Shown here: piece by piece, positions 1 to 7,711 of the stretch
Layout: each line of letters begins with the position of its first letter
How positions within the stretch are numbered: the stretch's first letter is position 1
From: Streptomyces antarcticus
GTDB taxonomy: Bacteria > Actinomycetota > Actinomycetes > Streptomycetales > Streptomycetaceae
Length of the DNA: 44,294 nucleotides
Direction: 5' to 3'
Assembly (NCBI RefSeq): GCF_026627255.1
Contig: NZ_JAPNLM010000002.1
Location: 441,097-485,390 of the forward strand
Position numbers and translations under genes: made by a program
The notes under the pieces: model-generated
Databases searched by the model: none
What the model was told of the DNA's origin: nothing
The model's input: only the letters and a program-made list of their open reading frames with translations

Positions 1-69
1 TTGAATCGGGGGGGGTGGGGGGCGGGTGACCCTGGTCACCGCCCCCGCACACCGCCCGTCGTCCGCTCC

Positions 70-411
70 CTAGAGGTACAGCCCCGTGGAGTCCTCCGCC
101 CCCTCCAGCCGCTCGGCGGCCACGGCGTGCAGGTCGCGCTCGCGCATCAACACGTACGTCGCACCCCGCACCTCCACCTCGGCCCGGTCCTCCGGGTCGT
201 ACAGCACCCGGTCGCCGGGCTCGACACCCCGCACGTTCTGCCCGACCGCGACCACCTCGGCCCAGGCCAGCCGCTTGCCCACCGCGGCGGTCGCCGGGAT
301 GAGGATGCCGCCGCCCGAGCGGCGCTCGCCCTCCGGCAGATCGGACTTCACGAGCACGCGGTCGTGCAGCATGCGGATGGGCAGCTTGTCGTGGGTGGTT
401 TTCTCGCTCAC
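70..411 (-). CDS. GroES-like co-chaperone (chaperonin-10 family)
   Basis: 113 residues. The chaperonin-10 fold is visible: an opening strand with HDRVLV near residues 16-21, a glycine-rich mobile loop at about 27-39 ending in GGGILIP, and EPGDRVLYDP in the core. In GroES the mobile-loop hydrophobic tripeptide (ILI here) docks into GroEL, so GroEL binding is plausible. It is slightly longer than a typical GroES (about 97-102 residues), with a C-terminal extension. No groEL lies beside it, which suggests a stand-alone paralogue and not the main groES, which in Streptomyces normally precedes groEL1. The neighbour on the same strand is the DUF3618 gene, 44 bp upstream. The fold is clear; the partner is inferred. 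Confidence 0.85.
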   Translation of the reverse strand: MSEKTTHDKLPIRMLHDRVLVKSDLPEGERRSGGGILIPATAAVGKRLAWAEVVAVGQNVRGVEPGDRVLYDPEDRAEVEVRGATYVLMRERDLHAVAAERLEGAEDSTGLYL

Positions 412-455
412 GCCCCGAACCTACCCGCCCGCACGCACCCCGTACGCCGCAGGGG

Positions 456-827
456 TCACCGGCGCTTGCGGCGCGCCGACACCACGAGCAGGCCGACGAC
501 ACCGACCGCCAGCAGCGCGACGGGCACGATCCGCTCGACACGCGGAGCCCCGTCCTCGTCGCGGAACCGGCTCGTCACGTCCGTCACCAGACGGTTCACC
601 GAGACGTAGGCGCGCCCGGCGGTGTGGTCGACCGTCGAGGCGACCTTGGCCTTCGCGTCCCCGATGATCGTCTTCGGGTGCATGCGCACACCGATCTCGT
701 CGAGCGTCTCGGCGAGCTGCTCGCGGCGGCGGACGATGTCCGCCTCGATCTGTGCGGGGGTCCTGGCTTCCGGCACCGCGCTGCCTCCGTCGTCGTGTGG
801 TCTCTGGGCATGATCCGTCGTGGACAC
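456..827 (-). CDS. DUF3618 membrane-anchored protein
   Basis: 123 residues. The DUF3618 signature is present near residues 23-60 (TPAQIEADIVRRREQLAETL, followed by MHPKTI), a helical segment found in actinobacterial envelope-associated proteins. A single hydrophobic helix lies near the C terminus (about residues 103-118) and is followed by a basic tail (RRKRR), which predicts a tail-anchored, cytoplasm-facing protein. The start is GTG. On the minus strand a TAAGCT hexamer sits six bases before this GTG, which would fit a leaderless transcript. It is divergent from bcp, and the two share a 54-bp spacer. The biochemical function of DUF3618 is unknown. Confidence 0.8.
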   Translation of the reverse strand: MSTTDHAQRPHDDGGSAVPEARTPAQIEADIVRRREQLAETLDEIGVRMHPKTIIGDAKAKVASTVDHTAGRAYVSVNRLVTDVTSRFRDEDGAPRVERIVPVALLAVGVVGLLVVSARRKRR

Positions 828-881
828 TCTGTCAGCTTAGGCTCATGCCGTACCGATCCCCTCCCGAGGAGACTGTCTGAC

Positions 882-1349
882 ATGAGCGAGCGACTCCAGC
901 CGGGCGACACCGCCCCCGCCTTCACCCTGCCCGACGCGGACGGCAACGAGGTCTCGCTCGCCGGCCACAAGGGCCGCAAGGTGATCGTCTACTTCTACCC
1001 GGCCGCCCTGACGCCGGGCTGCACGAAGCAGGCCTGCGACTTCACGGACAACCTGGACGTCCTGGCGACGGCGGGCTACGACGTCATCGGCGTCTCCCCC
1101 GACAAGCCGGAGAAGCTGGCGAAGTTCCGCGAGCAGGAACACCTGAAGGTCACCCTGGTCGGCGACCCCGAGAAGGGCGTCCTGACGGCGTACGGCGCCT
1201 TCGGCGAGAAGAAGCTGTACGGCAAGACGGTGACCGGGGTGATCCGCTCCACGGTGGTCGTGGACGAGGACGGCAAGGTCGAGCACGCCTTCTACAACGT
1301 CAAGGCCACCGGCCACGTAGCGAAGATCATCAAGGACCTGGGCATCTGA
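882..1349 (+). CDS. bcp: Thioredoxin-dependent peroxiredoxin, BCP/PrxQ type
   Basis: 155 residues, the usual length for this family. It reduces hydrogen peroxide and organic peroxides in the cytoplasm and is recycled by thioredoxin. The active-site stretch LTPGCTKQAC holds the peroxidatic Cys47 and, five residues later, the resolving Cys52 typical of atypical two-cysteine PrxQ proteins. The thioredoxin-like fold starts with PGDTAPAFTLPD. The ATG at 882 was chosen over an upstream open frame because GAGGAG lies about 10 bases before it and the family's N terminus begins here. It is followed by a strong hairpin terminator and looks monocistronic. Confidence 0.95.
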   Translation: MSERLQPGDTAPAFTLPDADGNEVSLAGHKGRKVIVYFYPAALTPGCTKQACDFTDNLDVLATAGYDVIGVSPDKPEKLAKFREQEHLKVTLVGDPEKGVLTAYGAFGEKKLYGKTVTGVIRSTVVVDEDGKVEHAFYNVKATGHVAKIIKDLGI

Positions 1350-1371
1350 CCCGCCCTCTTCCCCCGACGAC

Positions 1372-1398
1372 GCGGCCCGCACCCCCGGTGCGGGCCGC
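1372..1398 (+). terminator. Hairpin terminator after bcp
   Basis: A perfect 12-bp inverted repeat (GCGGCCCGCACC and its complement) with a CCC loop starts 22 bases after the bcp stop codon. There is no clear T-run, as is common for Streptomyces terminators. Confidence 0.75.
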
Positions 1399-1500
1399 TG
1401 CGCTTATCCGCCCGTACTCCCCGTAACCGCCTGCCCCCCGACCCGTTACTCCGTACGAGGGCCGCACGCGTGGCCGGACGACGAAAATGAGGGGGGCGGG

Positions 1501-2248
1501 ATGCCGGTCAGCCCGTACACGAAGGAACGCCTGACGGAGGCGGCACAGGGGGCCCGGACGCTGTCCGAGGCGCTGAAGCGACTGGGGGTGGACCCGGAGA
1601 ACCGGTCCCGGAGGCAGTACCTGCACCTGCGCATGCGACGGCTGGGCGTGGACGTCGCCCACTTCGAGCGCGAGGGCGTGAAGTGGACCAGGGAGGTGCT
1701 GGCGGAGGCCGTGGCCGCGGCGTCGAGCTCGACGCGGCTCCGCCGGGGCGTCCCCTCCGGACCGCGCCGAGCTCGACGCCGCGGTCGCGGCCTCCCGCTC
1801 GCTGGCGGAGACCCTGCGGCGCCTCGGCCGACCCGACAACGGCACCCAGCGCCGGAAGCTGCACCAGTGGATACGGGAGGAGTCGCTCTCGACTGCGCAC
1901 TTCCTCGGACAGGCCCATCAGCGCGGCCGACCGGGCACCGCGGCCACCAGACCCGCCGCGGAGATCCTCGTCAAGCGCGAAGCGCAAGGGCGAACCCGTA
2001 CGCATCTGCTCCGGAGGGCCTTGCGGGAGACCGGCGTCCCCGAGCGCTGCGACCGGTGCGGTACACCACCCGAGTGGTTCGGACGCCCGATGACGCTGGA
2101 GGTCGATCACGTCAACGGCGACCGAAGCGATGACCGGCGGGAGAACCTCCGCCTCCTGTGCCCCAATTGCCATGCGCTGACCGACACCTGGTGCGGAAAC
2201 CGCCGGGGCAAGTCGGTCGCACAGCGAACGGGAGCGGCCATAGAATGA
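1501..2248 (+). pseudogene. HNH endonuclease with homeodomain-like repeats, frameshifted
   Basis: Two frames are needed to read one protein. The first frame starts at ATG 1501 and gives a helix-turn-helix-like unit (YTKERLTEAAQGARTLSEAL, then LRRLGVDVAHF-like residues). From about 1742 onward the next frame gives a second similar unit (ELDAAVAASRSLAETLRRLG ending in STAHF). That frame continues into an HNH domain with ERCDRCG, LEVDHVNGD and LLCPNCH: two zinc-binding CxxC pairs around the catalytic histidine. The break lies between about 1725 and 1769, where an 11-base sequence GAGCTCGACGC occurs twice, 44 bases apart. It may be a real pseudogene, a sequencing error, or less likely two genes. 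Intact relatives would be DNA-binding nucleases. Confidence 0.7.
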
Positions 2249-2291
2249 CCGCAGCCGAGCCGACCCGATGTCTGAATTGGGGCGGTTCATT

Positions 2292-2375
2292 GCGGTCGTG
2301 GCGGAATTGGCCTACGCGCAACTTTTAGGTAGTTGTGGGAGAAATCCCTTGAGGGTTCGAGTCCCTCCGACCGCA
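2292..2375 (+). tRNA. tRNA-Leu (anticodon UAG)
   Basis: The cloverleaf can be folded by eye. The acceptor stem is GCGGTCG with CGACCGC, followed by discriminator A. The D arm contains GCG...CGC. The anticodon stem is CAACT/AGTTG with loop TTTAGGT, so the anticodon is TAG and it reads CUA. A long variable arm (GGGA/TCCC) is typical of class II tRNAs, and the T arm is GAGGG TTCGAGT CCCTC. The 3' CCA is not encoded. Confidence 0.93.
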
Positions 2376-2380
2376 CAGGG

Positions 2381-2418
2381 ACGAGGGCCCCGTACGCAGT
2401 TGCGTACGGGGCCCTCGT
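2381..2418. terminator. Bidirectional hairpin terminator between tRNA-Leu and rdgB
   Basis: A perfect 18-bp inverted repeat (ACGAGGGCCCCGTACGCA and its complement) with almost no loop starts six bases after the tRNA and ends 11 bases before the rdgB stop. It can serve both convergent transcripts. Confidence 0.85.
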
Positions 2419-2429
2419 CGTACCGGGCG

Positions 2430-3047
2430 TCAGCCGCCCAGCAGTTCACGGACCTCCGGGACCAGGGCGCGGAAGGCCTGGCCGCGGTGGGAGATGGCGT
2501 TCTTCTCCGCCGCCGTCAGTTCCGCGCACGTGCGGGACTCGCCGAGCGGCTGGAGGACCGGGTCGTAGCCGAAGCCGCCCGTGCCCGCCGGGGTGTGGCG
2601 CAGGGTGCCGAGGAGGCGGCCCTCGACGACGCGCTCGGTGCCGTCCGGGAGGGCCAGGGCGGCCGCGCAGAAGAAGTGGGCGCCGCGGTGCTCGTCGGCG
2701 ATGTCGCCGAGCTGGGCGAGCAGGAGCGCGAGGTTCGCGGCGTCGTCGCCGTGGGCGCCGGCCCAGCGGGCGGAGAAGATGCCGGGGGCGCCGTTCAGGA
2801 CGTCCACGCACAGGCCGGAGTCGTCGGCGACGGCCGGCAGGCCGGTGGCCTGCGCCAGGGCATGGGCCTTGAGGAGGGCGTTCTCGGCGAAGGTGACGCC
2901 GGTTTCCTTCACGTCCGGGATCTCGGGGTACGCGTCCGCGCCGACCAGCTCGTGCGGCAGGCCGGCGTCGGACAGGATCGCGCGGAGTTCGGTGACTTTG
3001 CCCGCGTTGCGGGTGGCGAGGATGAGGCGGCTGGGCGTGGAGGTCAT
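2430..3047 (-). CDS. rdgB: RdgB/HAM1 family dITP/XTP pyrophosphatase
   Basis: 205 residues. It hydrolyses non-canonical purine nucleoside triphosphates (dITP, XTP) to the monophosphate and pyrophosphate, keeping deaminated bases out of nucleic acids. Visible family motifs are LATRNAGK (residues 10-17), TFAENALLKA, VADDSGLCVDVLNGAPG with the catalytic acidic residues, and the C-terminal SHRGQAF. The ATG at 3047 is preferred because the upstream open frame (29 codons) is a proline/arginine-rich GC artefact. It follows rph and the lipoprotein gene on the same strand; the rph-rdgB pairing is common in actinobacteria. Confidence 0.95.
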   Translation of the reverse strand: MTSTPSRLILATRNAGKVTELRAILSDAGLPHELVGADAYPEIPDVKETGVTFAENALLKAHALAQATGLPAVADDSGLCVDVLNGAPGIFSARWAGAHGDDAANLALLLAQLGDIADEHRGAHFFCAAALALPDGTERVVEGRLLGTLRHTPAGTGGFGYDPVLQPLGESRTCAELTAAEKNAISHRGQAFRALVPEVRELLGG

Positions 3048-3156
3048 GCCCGCCATTATTCCGGCCCGCGCGACCCGTGCCGGGGGCCGGGGCCCGTGCC
3101 GGGGCCCGCGCGGCCCGGGCCCGCGCCGCGGCACCGCGCTACCCGCGCCGGCCGCG

Positions 3157-3552
3157 TCAGCCCGGGGTGCAGACCTTGGAGATTTCGCTCGCCGCGTCGG
3201 CGACCGGCTGGATGTCCGGGGTGGCGTCGCCGCTCTCGATCGAGGTGCGGACGTTGGTGACCGCCGCTTCCATCGAGTCGATGGCCTTGCCCAGGTCGGC
3301 GTTGTCCGTCTGGTCGCCGATCTTCTTCAGGTTGGCCTCGATCGCGTCGAGCGCGTTCTGGGCGTCCTGGGGGCTGTTGCCGGCCTGGGAGACGGCCTGC
3401 TGGAGGTCGTTCGCGCCGTCCGTGATGGCCACCGCCGTGCTGGCGCAGTCCATCGCCGTGGAGATGGCGTCGCAGGCGGAGAGGCCGGGTATGACCAGGG
3501 CCGCGGCGACGGCCACGGCGGCGATGCGGTACTTCGGCTTGATCGGCTTCAC
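3157..3552 (-). CDS. Small secreted lipoprotein of unknown function
   Basis: 131 residues from a GTG start at 3552, which has a GGGGG-type ribosome binding site just upstream. A type II signal peptide is clear: basic N terminus (KPIKPKYR), hydrophobic core, and lipobox LSAC with the lipidated Cys27. The mature part is alanine-rich and helical, with repeated heptad-like spacing (NALDAIEANLKKI, GKAIDSMEAAV), suggesting a small helical bundle. Two further cysteines occur near residues 36 and 128. It sits between rph and rdgB on the same strand, 109 bases before rdgB. The upstream 36-codon extension is arginine/tyrosine-rich low complexity and was rejected. No function can be assigned. Confidence 0.75.
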   Translation of the reverse strand: MKPIKPKYRIAAVAVAAALVIPGLSACDAISTAMDCASTAVAITDGANDLQQAVSQAGNSPQDAQNALDAIEANLKKIGDQTDNADLGKAIDSMEAAVTNVRTSIESGDATPDIQPVADAASEISKVCTPG

Positions 3553-3712
3553 TTCGGGTCCCCCAGGAACTCGGATACGTGGACGTGGACATCGGGTGCG
3601 CGGTGCGCGGGTGCGCAGGTACGCGTATGCGCGGGTACGCGGACGGGCGCACGGCTTCGACACCGCGCGCCCGTACCGGCGTAGACGCCGGGCCGGGCCC
3701 GGCGGTTGCCGC

Positions 3713-4438
<726 letters not shown>

Positions 4439-4470
4439 GGCTCCGAGCCTAGTCCCTGCGGGGGTGCGCG

Positions 4471-4504
4471 AAGACCCCGCCCGGGGGGTGGGGGGCGGGG
4501 TCTT
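4471..4504. terminator. Hairpin near the rph start
   Basis: A 12-bp perfect stem (AAGACCCCGCCC and its complement) with a 10-base G-rich loop. It lies 32 bases upstream of the rph start codon, so it probably insulates rph from minus-strand transcription coming from the integrase remnant side. Confidence 0.6.
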
Positions 4505-4639
4505 CGGTGGTGCTGGGGTGGGTCCGGTCAGTGGGTCCGGATCACATCATGTCGGTGACACCCACCGGACAGACGTGCTGATCAGCATGGGGAAAGGATC
4601 GGGGAGGGTCCTTCCCGTACGGATGGCGTACAGGTGGAC

Positions 4640-4891
4640 CTAGGCCGCCAGGGCCACGGCGCGGGCGGCATCCAGCTTGGACGCGACGGTGTGCAGACCC
4701 TCCGGCCACAGCACCGCGTACACGTCCAGGGTCAGGGCCGCCGACTTGTGGCCGAGCATCCGCTGGACGTCCTTCACGTTGGCGCCGGACGCCACCGCGA
4801 GGGAGGCGGCAGTGTCGCGCAGGCCCTTTGGGGTGATCGCCGACTTCTGCCCGTCCAGGGCGGCACCGGCTACCGATGAACGTGCCTTCAA
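4640..4891 (-). pseudogene. Tyrosine recombinase (phage-type integrase), C-terminal remnant
   Basis: Only the last 83 or so residues of a tyrosine recombinase remain; a full protein would be about 350-450 residues. The remnant keeps the second catalytic Arg (KGLRDT, Arg25), the LGH box (RMLGHKS, His48) and the nucleophilic Tyr58 in TLDVY. The histidine normally found three residues before the Arg is replaced by Lys22. The core-binding domain and the first catalytic Arg are absent, and the upstream sequence runs directly into the next gene. It cannot be an active integrase. It marks an old integration event at the left edge of the accessory block. Confidence 0.85.
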
Positions 4892-4901
4892 GTTAAGCGG
4901 G

Positions 4902-5180
4902 TTATCCCAGGATCGTCCGCCACTGCGCCAGGGCCTCGGTCATGCGCCGCGCGTTGATTCGGTACTCGTTGGCGACGATGACAGCGTCTTCGTCGGTCTC
5001 CGGGGAGGACGCGTAGACGGTGATCTGGAAGAGGGCTTCCGAATCCGCGTCGTCCGGGTCTTCCCGCTCCTTCAGCCTCTCGACCTCCACGTACGCCCCG
5101 TTCGGGTAGTCGAAGGTCAGGACGTTGCCATGGTTGGTAGCGGGATCGTAGATCTTGATGACCGGAATGCTGTCGCTCAT
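4902..5180 (-). CDS. Hypothetical small acidic protein
   Basis: 92 residues from ATG 5180; a TTG at 5207 would add nine. It has no recognised family. The sequence alternates beta-strand-like segments (PVIKIYD, VLTFDYPNGAYVEV, ALFQITVYASS) with an acidic linker (KEREDPDDAD) and ends in a helix containing EYRINARRMTEALAQW. It ends 11 bases before the integrase remnant and is divergent from the XRE cluster, sharing a 145-bp intergenic region with it. It is likely cytoplasmic, with no signal peptide or membrane helix. It resembles the lineage-specific small proteins that accompany XRE-DUF5753 regulators, but that is inference from context. Confidence 0.6.
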   Translation of the reverse strand: MSDSIPVIKIYDPATNHGNVLTFDYPNGAYVEVERLKEREDPDDADSEALFQITVYASSPETDEDAVIVANEYRINARRMTEALAQWRTILG

Positions 5181-5287
5181 CCGGCAGACGACAGGGCATG
5201 AGGACAACCGGACGACGATCCTTTCGGTCTATGCAACTTCCTCGCCATCGTGCGCCCTTGACGCTCCTCCCCGGCAGGGTGAGGGTC

Positions 5288-5304
5288 GTGGAACGGTGTG
5301 GAAC
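5288..5304 (+). promoter_or_regulatory. Tandem GTGGAAC direct repeat, copy A
   Basis: Two GTGGAAC heptamers are separated by three bases (ggt), giving an exact 10-bp period, one helical turn. They end 21 bases before the GTG of the small acidic gene. A TTGACG lies at 5258-5263. The same arrangement recurs at 6931-6947. It is a candidate binding site for the XRE regulator. Confidence 0.45.
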
Positions 5305-5325
5305 TCGGAGCGATCGGAGATCGAC

Positions 5326-5568
5326 GTGGCACTAGTGTTCATCGCCAAAGACCCCAATTCGGATGACGACAACTGTCCGACGGTGTGGGTCGACGACCAG
5401 AGCGGTCAGCTTGTGGTGCAGGGGTGGGACGCGGACGCCGTCACCGTGGAGCGGTGCCTGAAGGACGGCCCGGTACCGGAGGGTGAGAGTGTCGTACGCC
5501 TGCCGGCCAGCATGATCAAGGCGATCAGGGAGGCGTGTGATGTCGCGGAGCGAACCGACGTTCGCTGA
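5326..5568 (+). CDS. Small acidic protein preceding a DUF6879 gene
   Basis: 80 residues from GTG 5326, which has GGAG eight bases upstream. It contains DPNSDDDNCPTVWVDD, then QLVVQGWDADAVTVERCL and a C-terminal helix MIKAIREACDVAE. Proteins like this commonly precede DUF6879 genes in Streptomyces and behave as the small partner in XRE-DUF5753 loci (compare the whiJ and abaA type clusters), but their biochemical role is not established. Its 3' end overlaps the DUF6879 gene by 29 bases, so the two are probably translationally coupled. An upstream in-frame extension to 5155 shows no coding character and was not used. Confidence 0.7.
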   Translation: MALVFIAKDPNSDDDNCPTVWVDDQSGQLVVQGWDADAVTVERCLKDGPVPEGESVVRLPASMIKAIREACDVAERTDVR

Positions 5569-6064
5569 GCTGCTGGCCGGGTGCCAGCACTCGGCGGTGC
5601 ACCTGGAGATGTGGGACCGCTACGGCGTCGAGGGCGAGGACACGCGGATCGCAGCATGGCGGGCCGGACACCGGCCGGACCTCGCCGACCGTGAATCCTG
5701 GTGGCGGCCGTTTCACGGCATGGTGGCCGACGCCGTCGCCCGGGGTGTCCCGGTCCGGCGGGCCCGGATCGTGTCGGAGCCGGTGAGCGAGTACATCCGG
5801 TACGAGTACGACGGGACGTGCACCAACATCGCGGCCGGTGAGGATGTCCGGTGGCTGCCCCGCCGACTGGCTTCAGAGATCGCCCTGCCCGGGAATGACT
5901 TCTGGCTGTTCGACGGAACGTGGGTCAGGTTCGGTCACTTCGACGGTGAGGGAACGCTGACCGGTCATACGTGGACGAGTGAGCCGGACGTGGCCAAGCT
6001 GTGCGCGGACGCGTTCGCGGCCGTGTGGGAGCGTGCGGTCCCGCACACGGAGTACAGGATCTGA
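5540..6064 (+). CDS. DUF6879 family protein
   Basis: 174 residues. The ATG at 5540 is chosen over the adjacent GTG at 5537 because AGGGAGG (5527-5533) is then six bases away. Family features include FAELLAGCQHSAVHLEMWDRY near the N terminus, RARIVSEPVSEYIRYEYD, the aromatic core NDFWLFDGTWVRFGHFDGEG, and a C-terminal helix with CADAFAAVWERAVPHTEYR. DUF6879 proteins are widespread in Streptomyces, encoded next to XRE-DUF5753 regulators, and are presumed to belong to the same signalling module. No catalytic motif is visible. The XRE gene follows after 12 bases. Confidence 0.8.
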   Translation: MSRSEPTFAELLAGCQHSAVHLEMWDRYGVEGEDTRIAAWRAGHRPDLADRESWWRPFHGMVADAVARGVPVRRARIVSEPVSEYIRYEYDGTCTNIAAGEDVRWLPRRLASEIALPGNDFWLFDGTWVRFGHFDGEGTLTGHTWTSEPDVAKLCADAFAAVWERAVPHTEYRI

Positions 6065-6076
6065 CACCAGCGCACC

Positions 6077-6925
6077 ATGCCCGTTTCCCCGTCATCGAGC
6101 GTCCAGGCCGCGCGGAAGGCCGTCGCCGAGAGGCTTCGGGAGATCCGCCATGACGCGGGCCTGTCCGGGGCCGATCTCGCGGCCTCGGCCGGTTGGTACA
6201 AGTCGAAGGTCTCGCGGCTGGAGAACGCCGTCACGCCGCCCTCGGACGCCGACATCCGGGCATGGTGCGCCGCCTGCGGCGCGGAGGACCGGGCGCCGGA
6301 TCTGATCGCCTCCTCCCGCTCGGCGGATTCGATGCATGTCGAGTGGTGGCGGCTCCAGCGCACCGGCCTCGCCCGGCTGCAAGCCTCCAAGGTGCCGCTG
6401 TACGAGCGCACCCGGACCTTCCGGGTGTACTGCTCCAACGTCGTGCCCGGGCTGCTCCAGACGGACGGCTACGCCCGTGCGCTGCTGGGCTCCATCTCGG
6501 CTTTCCGGCGCCTGCCCAACGACGTCGATGAAGCGGTCGCAGCACGGATGGACCGGTCCCGGGTGATCCGCGAAGGTGACCACCGCTTCGCCCTGCTGGT
6601 GGAGGAAGGCGTACTGCGGCACCGCATCGGCGGCCCGGAGGTGATGGCCGGACAGCTGGGCTATCTGCTGTCGGTCATGGCCCTTCCCTCGGTGTCGCTC
6701 GGGGTGATCCCCTTCACCGCCGACCGCCGCATGTGGGGCCTGGAGACCTTCAGCCTCTTCGACGAGGAGCAGGCGTCGGTAGAGCTGCTGACCGCGCGGG
6801 TGACCGTCACCGCCCCGTCCGAGGTCGGGCAGTACCTGCGCGCGTTCTCGAAGTTCTCGAAGCTGGCCGTGTACGGGGCCGGGGCGCGGGCGTGCATCAC
6901 GGCCGCCATTGACGCCCTGGAGTGA
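6077..6925 (+). CDS. XRE-family transcriptional regulator with DUF5753
   Basis: 282 residues. An N-terminal XRE helix-turn-helix (about residues 15-70) reads VAERLREIRHDAGLSGADLA, then the recognition helix with GWYKSKVSRLENAV. It continues into the long DUF5753 ligand- or partner-binding domain, with the typical YCSNVVPGLLQTDGYARALL and the ending SKLAVYGAGARACITAAIDAL. This architecture is expanded to dozens of copies in Streptomyces and includes WhiJ-like developmental regulators. It probably acts with its small partner protein and DUF6879. The methyltransferase gene overlaps its 3' end by 17 bases. The GTGGAAC repeats on both sides are candidate operators. Confidence 0.92.
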   Translation: MPVSPSSSVQAARKAVAERLREIRHDAGLSGADLAASAGWYKSKVSRLENAVTPPSDADIRAWCAACGAEDRAPDLIASSRSADSMHVEWWRLQRTGLARLQASKVPLYERTRTFRVYCSNVVPGLLQTDGYARALLGSISAFRRLPNDVDEAVAARMDRSRVIREGDHRFALLVEEGVLRHRIGGPEVMAGQLGYLLSVMALPSVSLGVIPFTADRRMWGLETFSLFDEEQASVELLTARVTVTAPSEVGQYLRAFSKFSKLAVYGAGARACITAAIDALE

Positions 6926-7589
6926 TCCGCGTGGAACTCTGTGGAACCGGGCGGGACTTGAGTACCGGCCGCTCCTAGCGTGGTCTCACGGACGACGCGA
7001 GGGAGGCGGTGTCTTCCGGTGGACCCAGTACGCCGACCACCCCGCCGACCCCGGCCCCTCGCTCCTCGGTGACCCCGCCACGGCCCTGGAGATCGGATCC
7101 GGCACCGGACGCTCCGCCGCCTACCTCTGCGGCAACGGCGTCAAGGTGACCGGCGTGGACCTGTCCCCCGTCGCGGTGGAGGAAACCAACCGGCGATACG
7201 GCCATCTGGGGGCCGAGTTCGTGTGCGCCGAGGTCCTGGCCCACCTCGCGGGCGGGAAGACGACCTACGACGCCGTTTACTCGATCTTCGGTGCCGCCTG
7301 GTTCACAGACCCCGCCCGCCTCTTCCCCCTCGTGCTGGCCTCGCTCAACCCGGGCGGCCGGTTCCTGTTCTCCCAGCCCCCGGCCATCCCCGGCGCCTAC
7401 GGCCCGCAGGGCATGTACAAGGGCGGGTTCGCGGGGCCCGCGACGTTCACCTACCGCTACAGCTACCGTCCCAAGGAGTGGGAGGAGTTCCTGACCGCCG
7501 CCGGGTTCACCGAGGTGGAGGCCCGGGAGATCGACGCCCCCACGCCTGGCCACATCGGCACCCTGATCGTGTCGGCCGTCCGGCCCTGA
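6909..7589 (+). CDS. Class I SAM-dependent methyltransferase
   Basis: 226 residues if translated from TTG 6909, the only in-frame ATG, GTG or TTG before the fold. Motif I (ALEIGSGTG, about residues 59-67) binds S-adenosylmethionine. The acidic strand end VTGVDLSPVAV follows, then YDAVYSIFGAAWF and LNPGGRFLFSQPP, and a C-terminal EWEEFLTAAGF helix-strand unit. The substrate is unknown. The start is uncertain: a strong SD (GAGGGAGG) precedes a GTG at 7010 that is out of frame with the protein, so an indel near 7010 is possible. The overlap with the XRE gene implies co-transcription, yet a GTGGAAC repeat also lies inside its first codons. Confidence 0.8.
   Translation: MTPWSDPRGTLWNRAGLEYRPLLAWSHGRREGGGVFRWTQYADHPADPGPSLLGDPATALEIGSGTGRSAAYLCGNGVKVTGVDLSPVAVEETNRRYGHLGAEFVCAEVLAHLAGGKTTYDAVYSIFGAAWFTDPARLFPLVLASLNPGGRFLFSQPPAIPGAYGPQGMYKGGFAGPATFTYRYSYRPKEWEEFLTAAGFTEVEAREIDAPTPGHIGTLIVSAVRP
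6931..6947 (+). promoter_or_regulatory. Tandem GTGGAAC direct repeat, copy B
   Basis: The two heptamers are again spaced by three bases (tct), with a 10-bp period. The repeat starts six bases after the XRE stop codon, within the first codons of the methyltransferase frame. It matches the arrangement at 5288-5304. Confidence 0.45.
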
Positions 7590-7598
7590 CCCGCGTCG

Positions 7599-7634
7599 AA
7601 GGCCCCACACCGACAGCGATGGCGTGGGGCCCTT
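7599..7634 (+). terminator. Hairpin terminator after the methyltransferase
   Basis: An inverted repeat GGCCCCAC/GTGGGGCC (8 bp, extendable across a one-base bulge) begins about 10 bases after the methyltransferase stop and is followed by CTT. Confidence 0.65.
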
Positions 7635-7711
7635 GCGCGTACGCATCGCGTACACATGGAATCCGGATCAAGCCGGATCTTGCCGTGCCTCTCCAGAACA
7701 AAACAGAAGGA

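Noticed and set aside
3553..3663. N-terminal extension of the small lipoprotein
   Set aside because: Encoded by a low-complexity GTACGCG-type stretch and would place the signal peptide internally; the GTG at 3552 has a good ribosome binding site.
4640..4891. Active integrase
   Set aside because: The core-binding domain and first catalytic Arg are missing and the conserved histidine three residues before the second Arg is changed to Lys.
6958..6981. TTGAGT/TAGCGT promoter for the methyltransferase
   Set aside because: Spacing is only 12 bases, too short for a standard sigma-70 type promoter.
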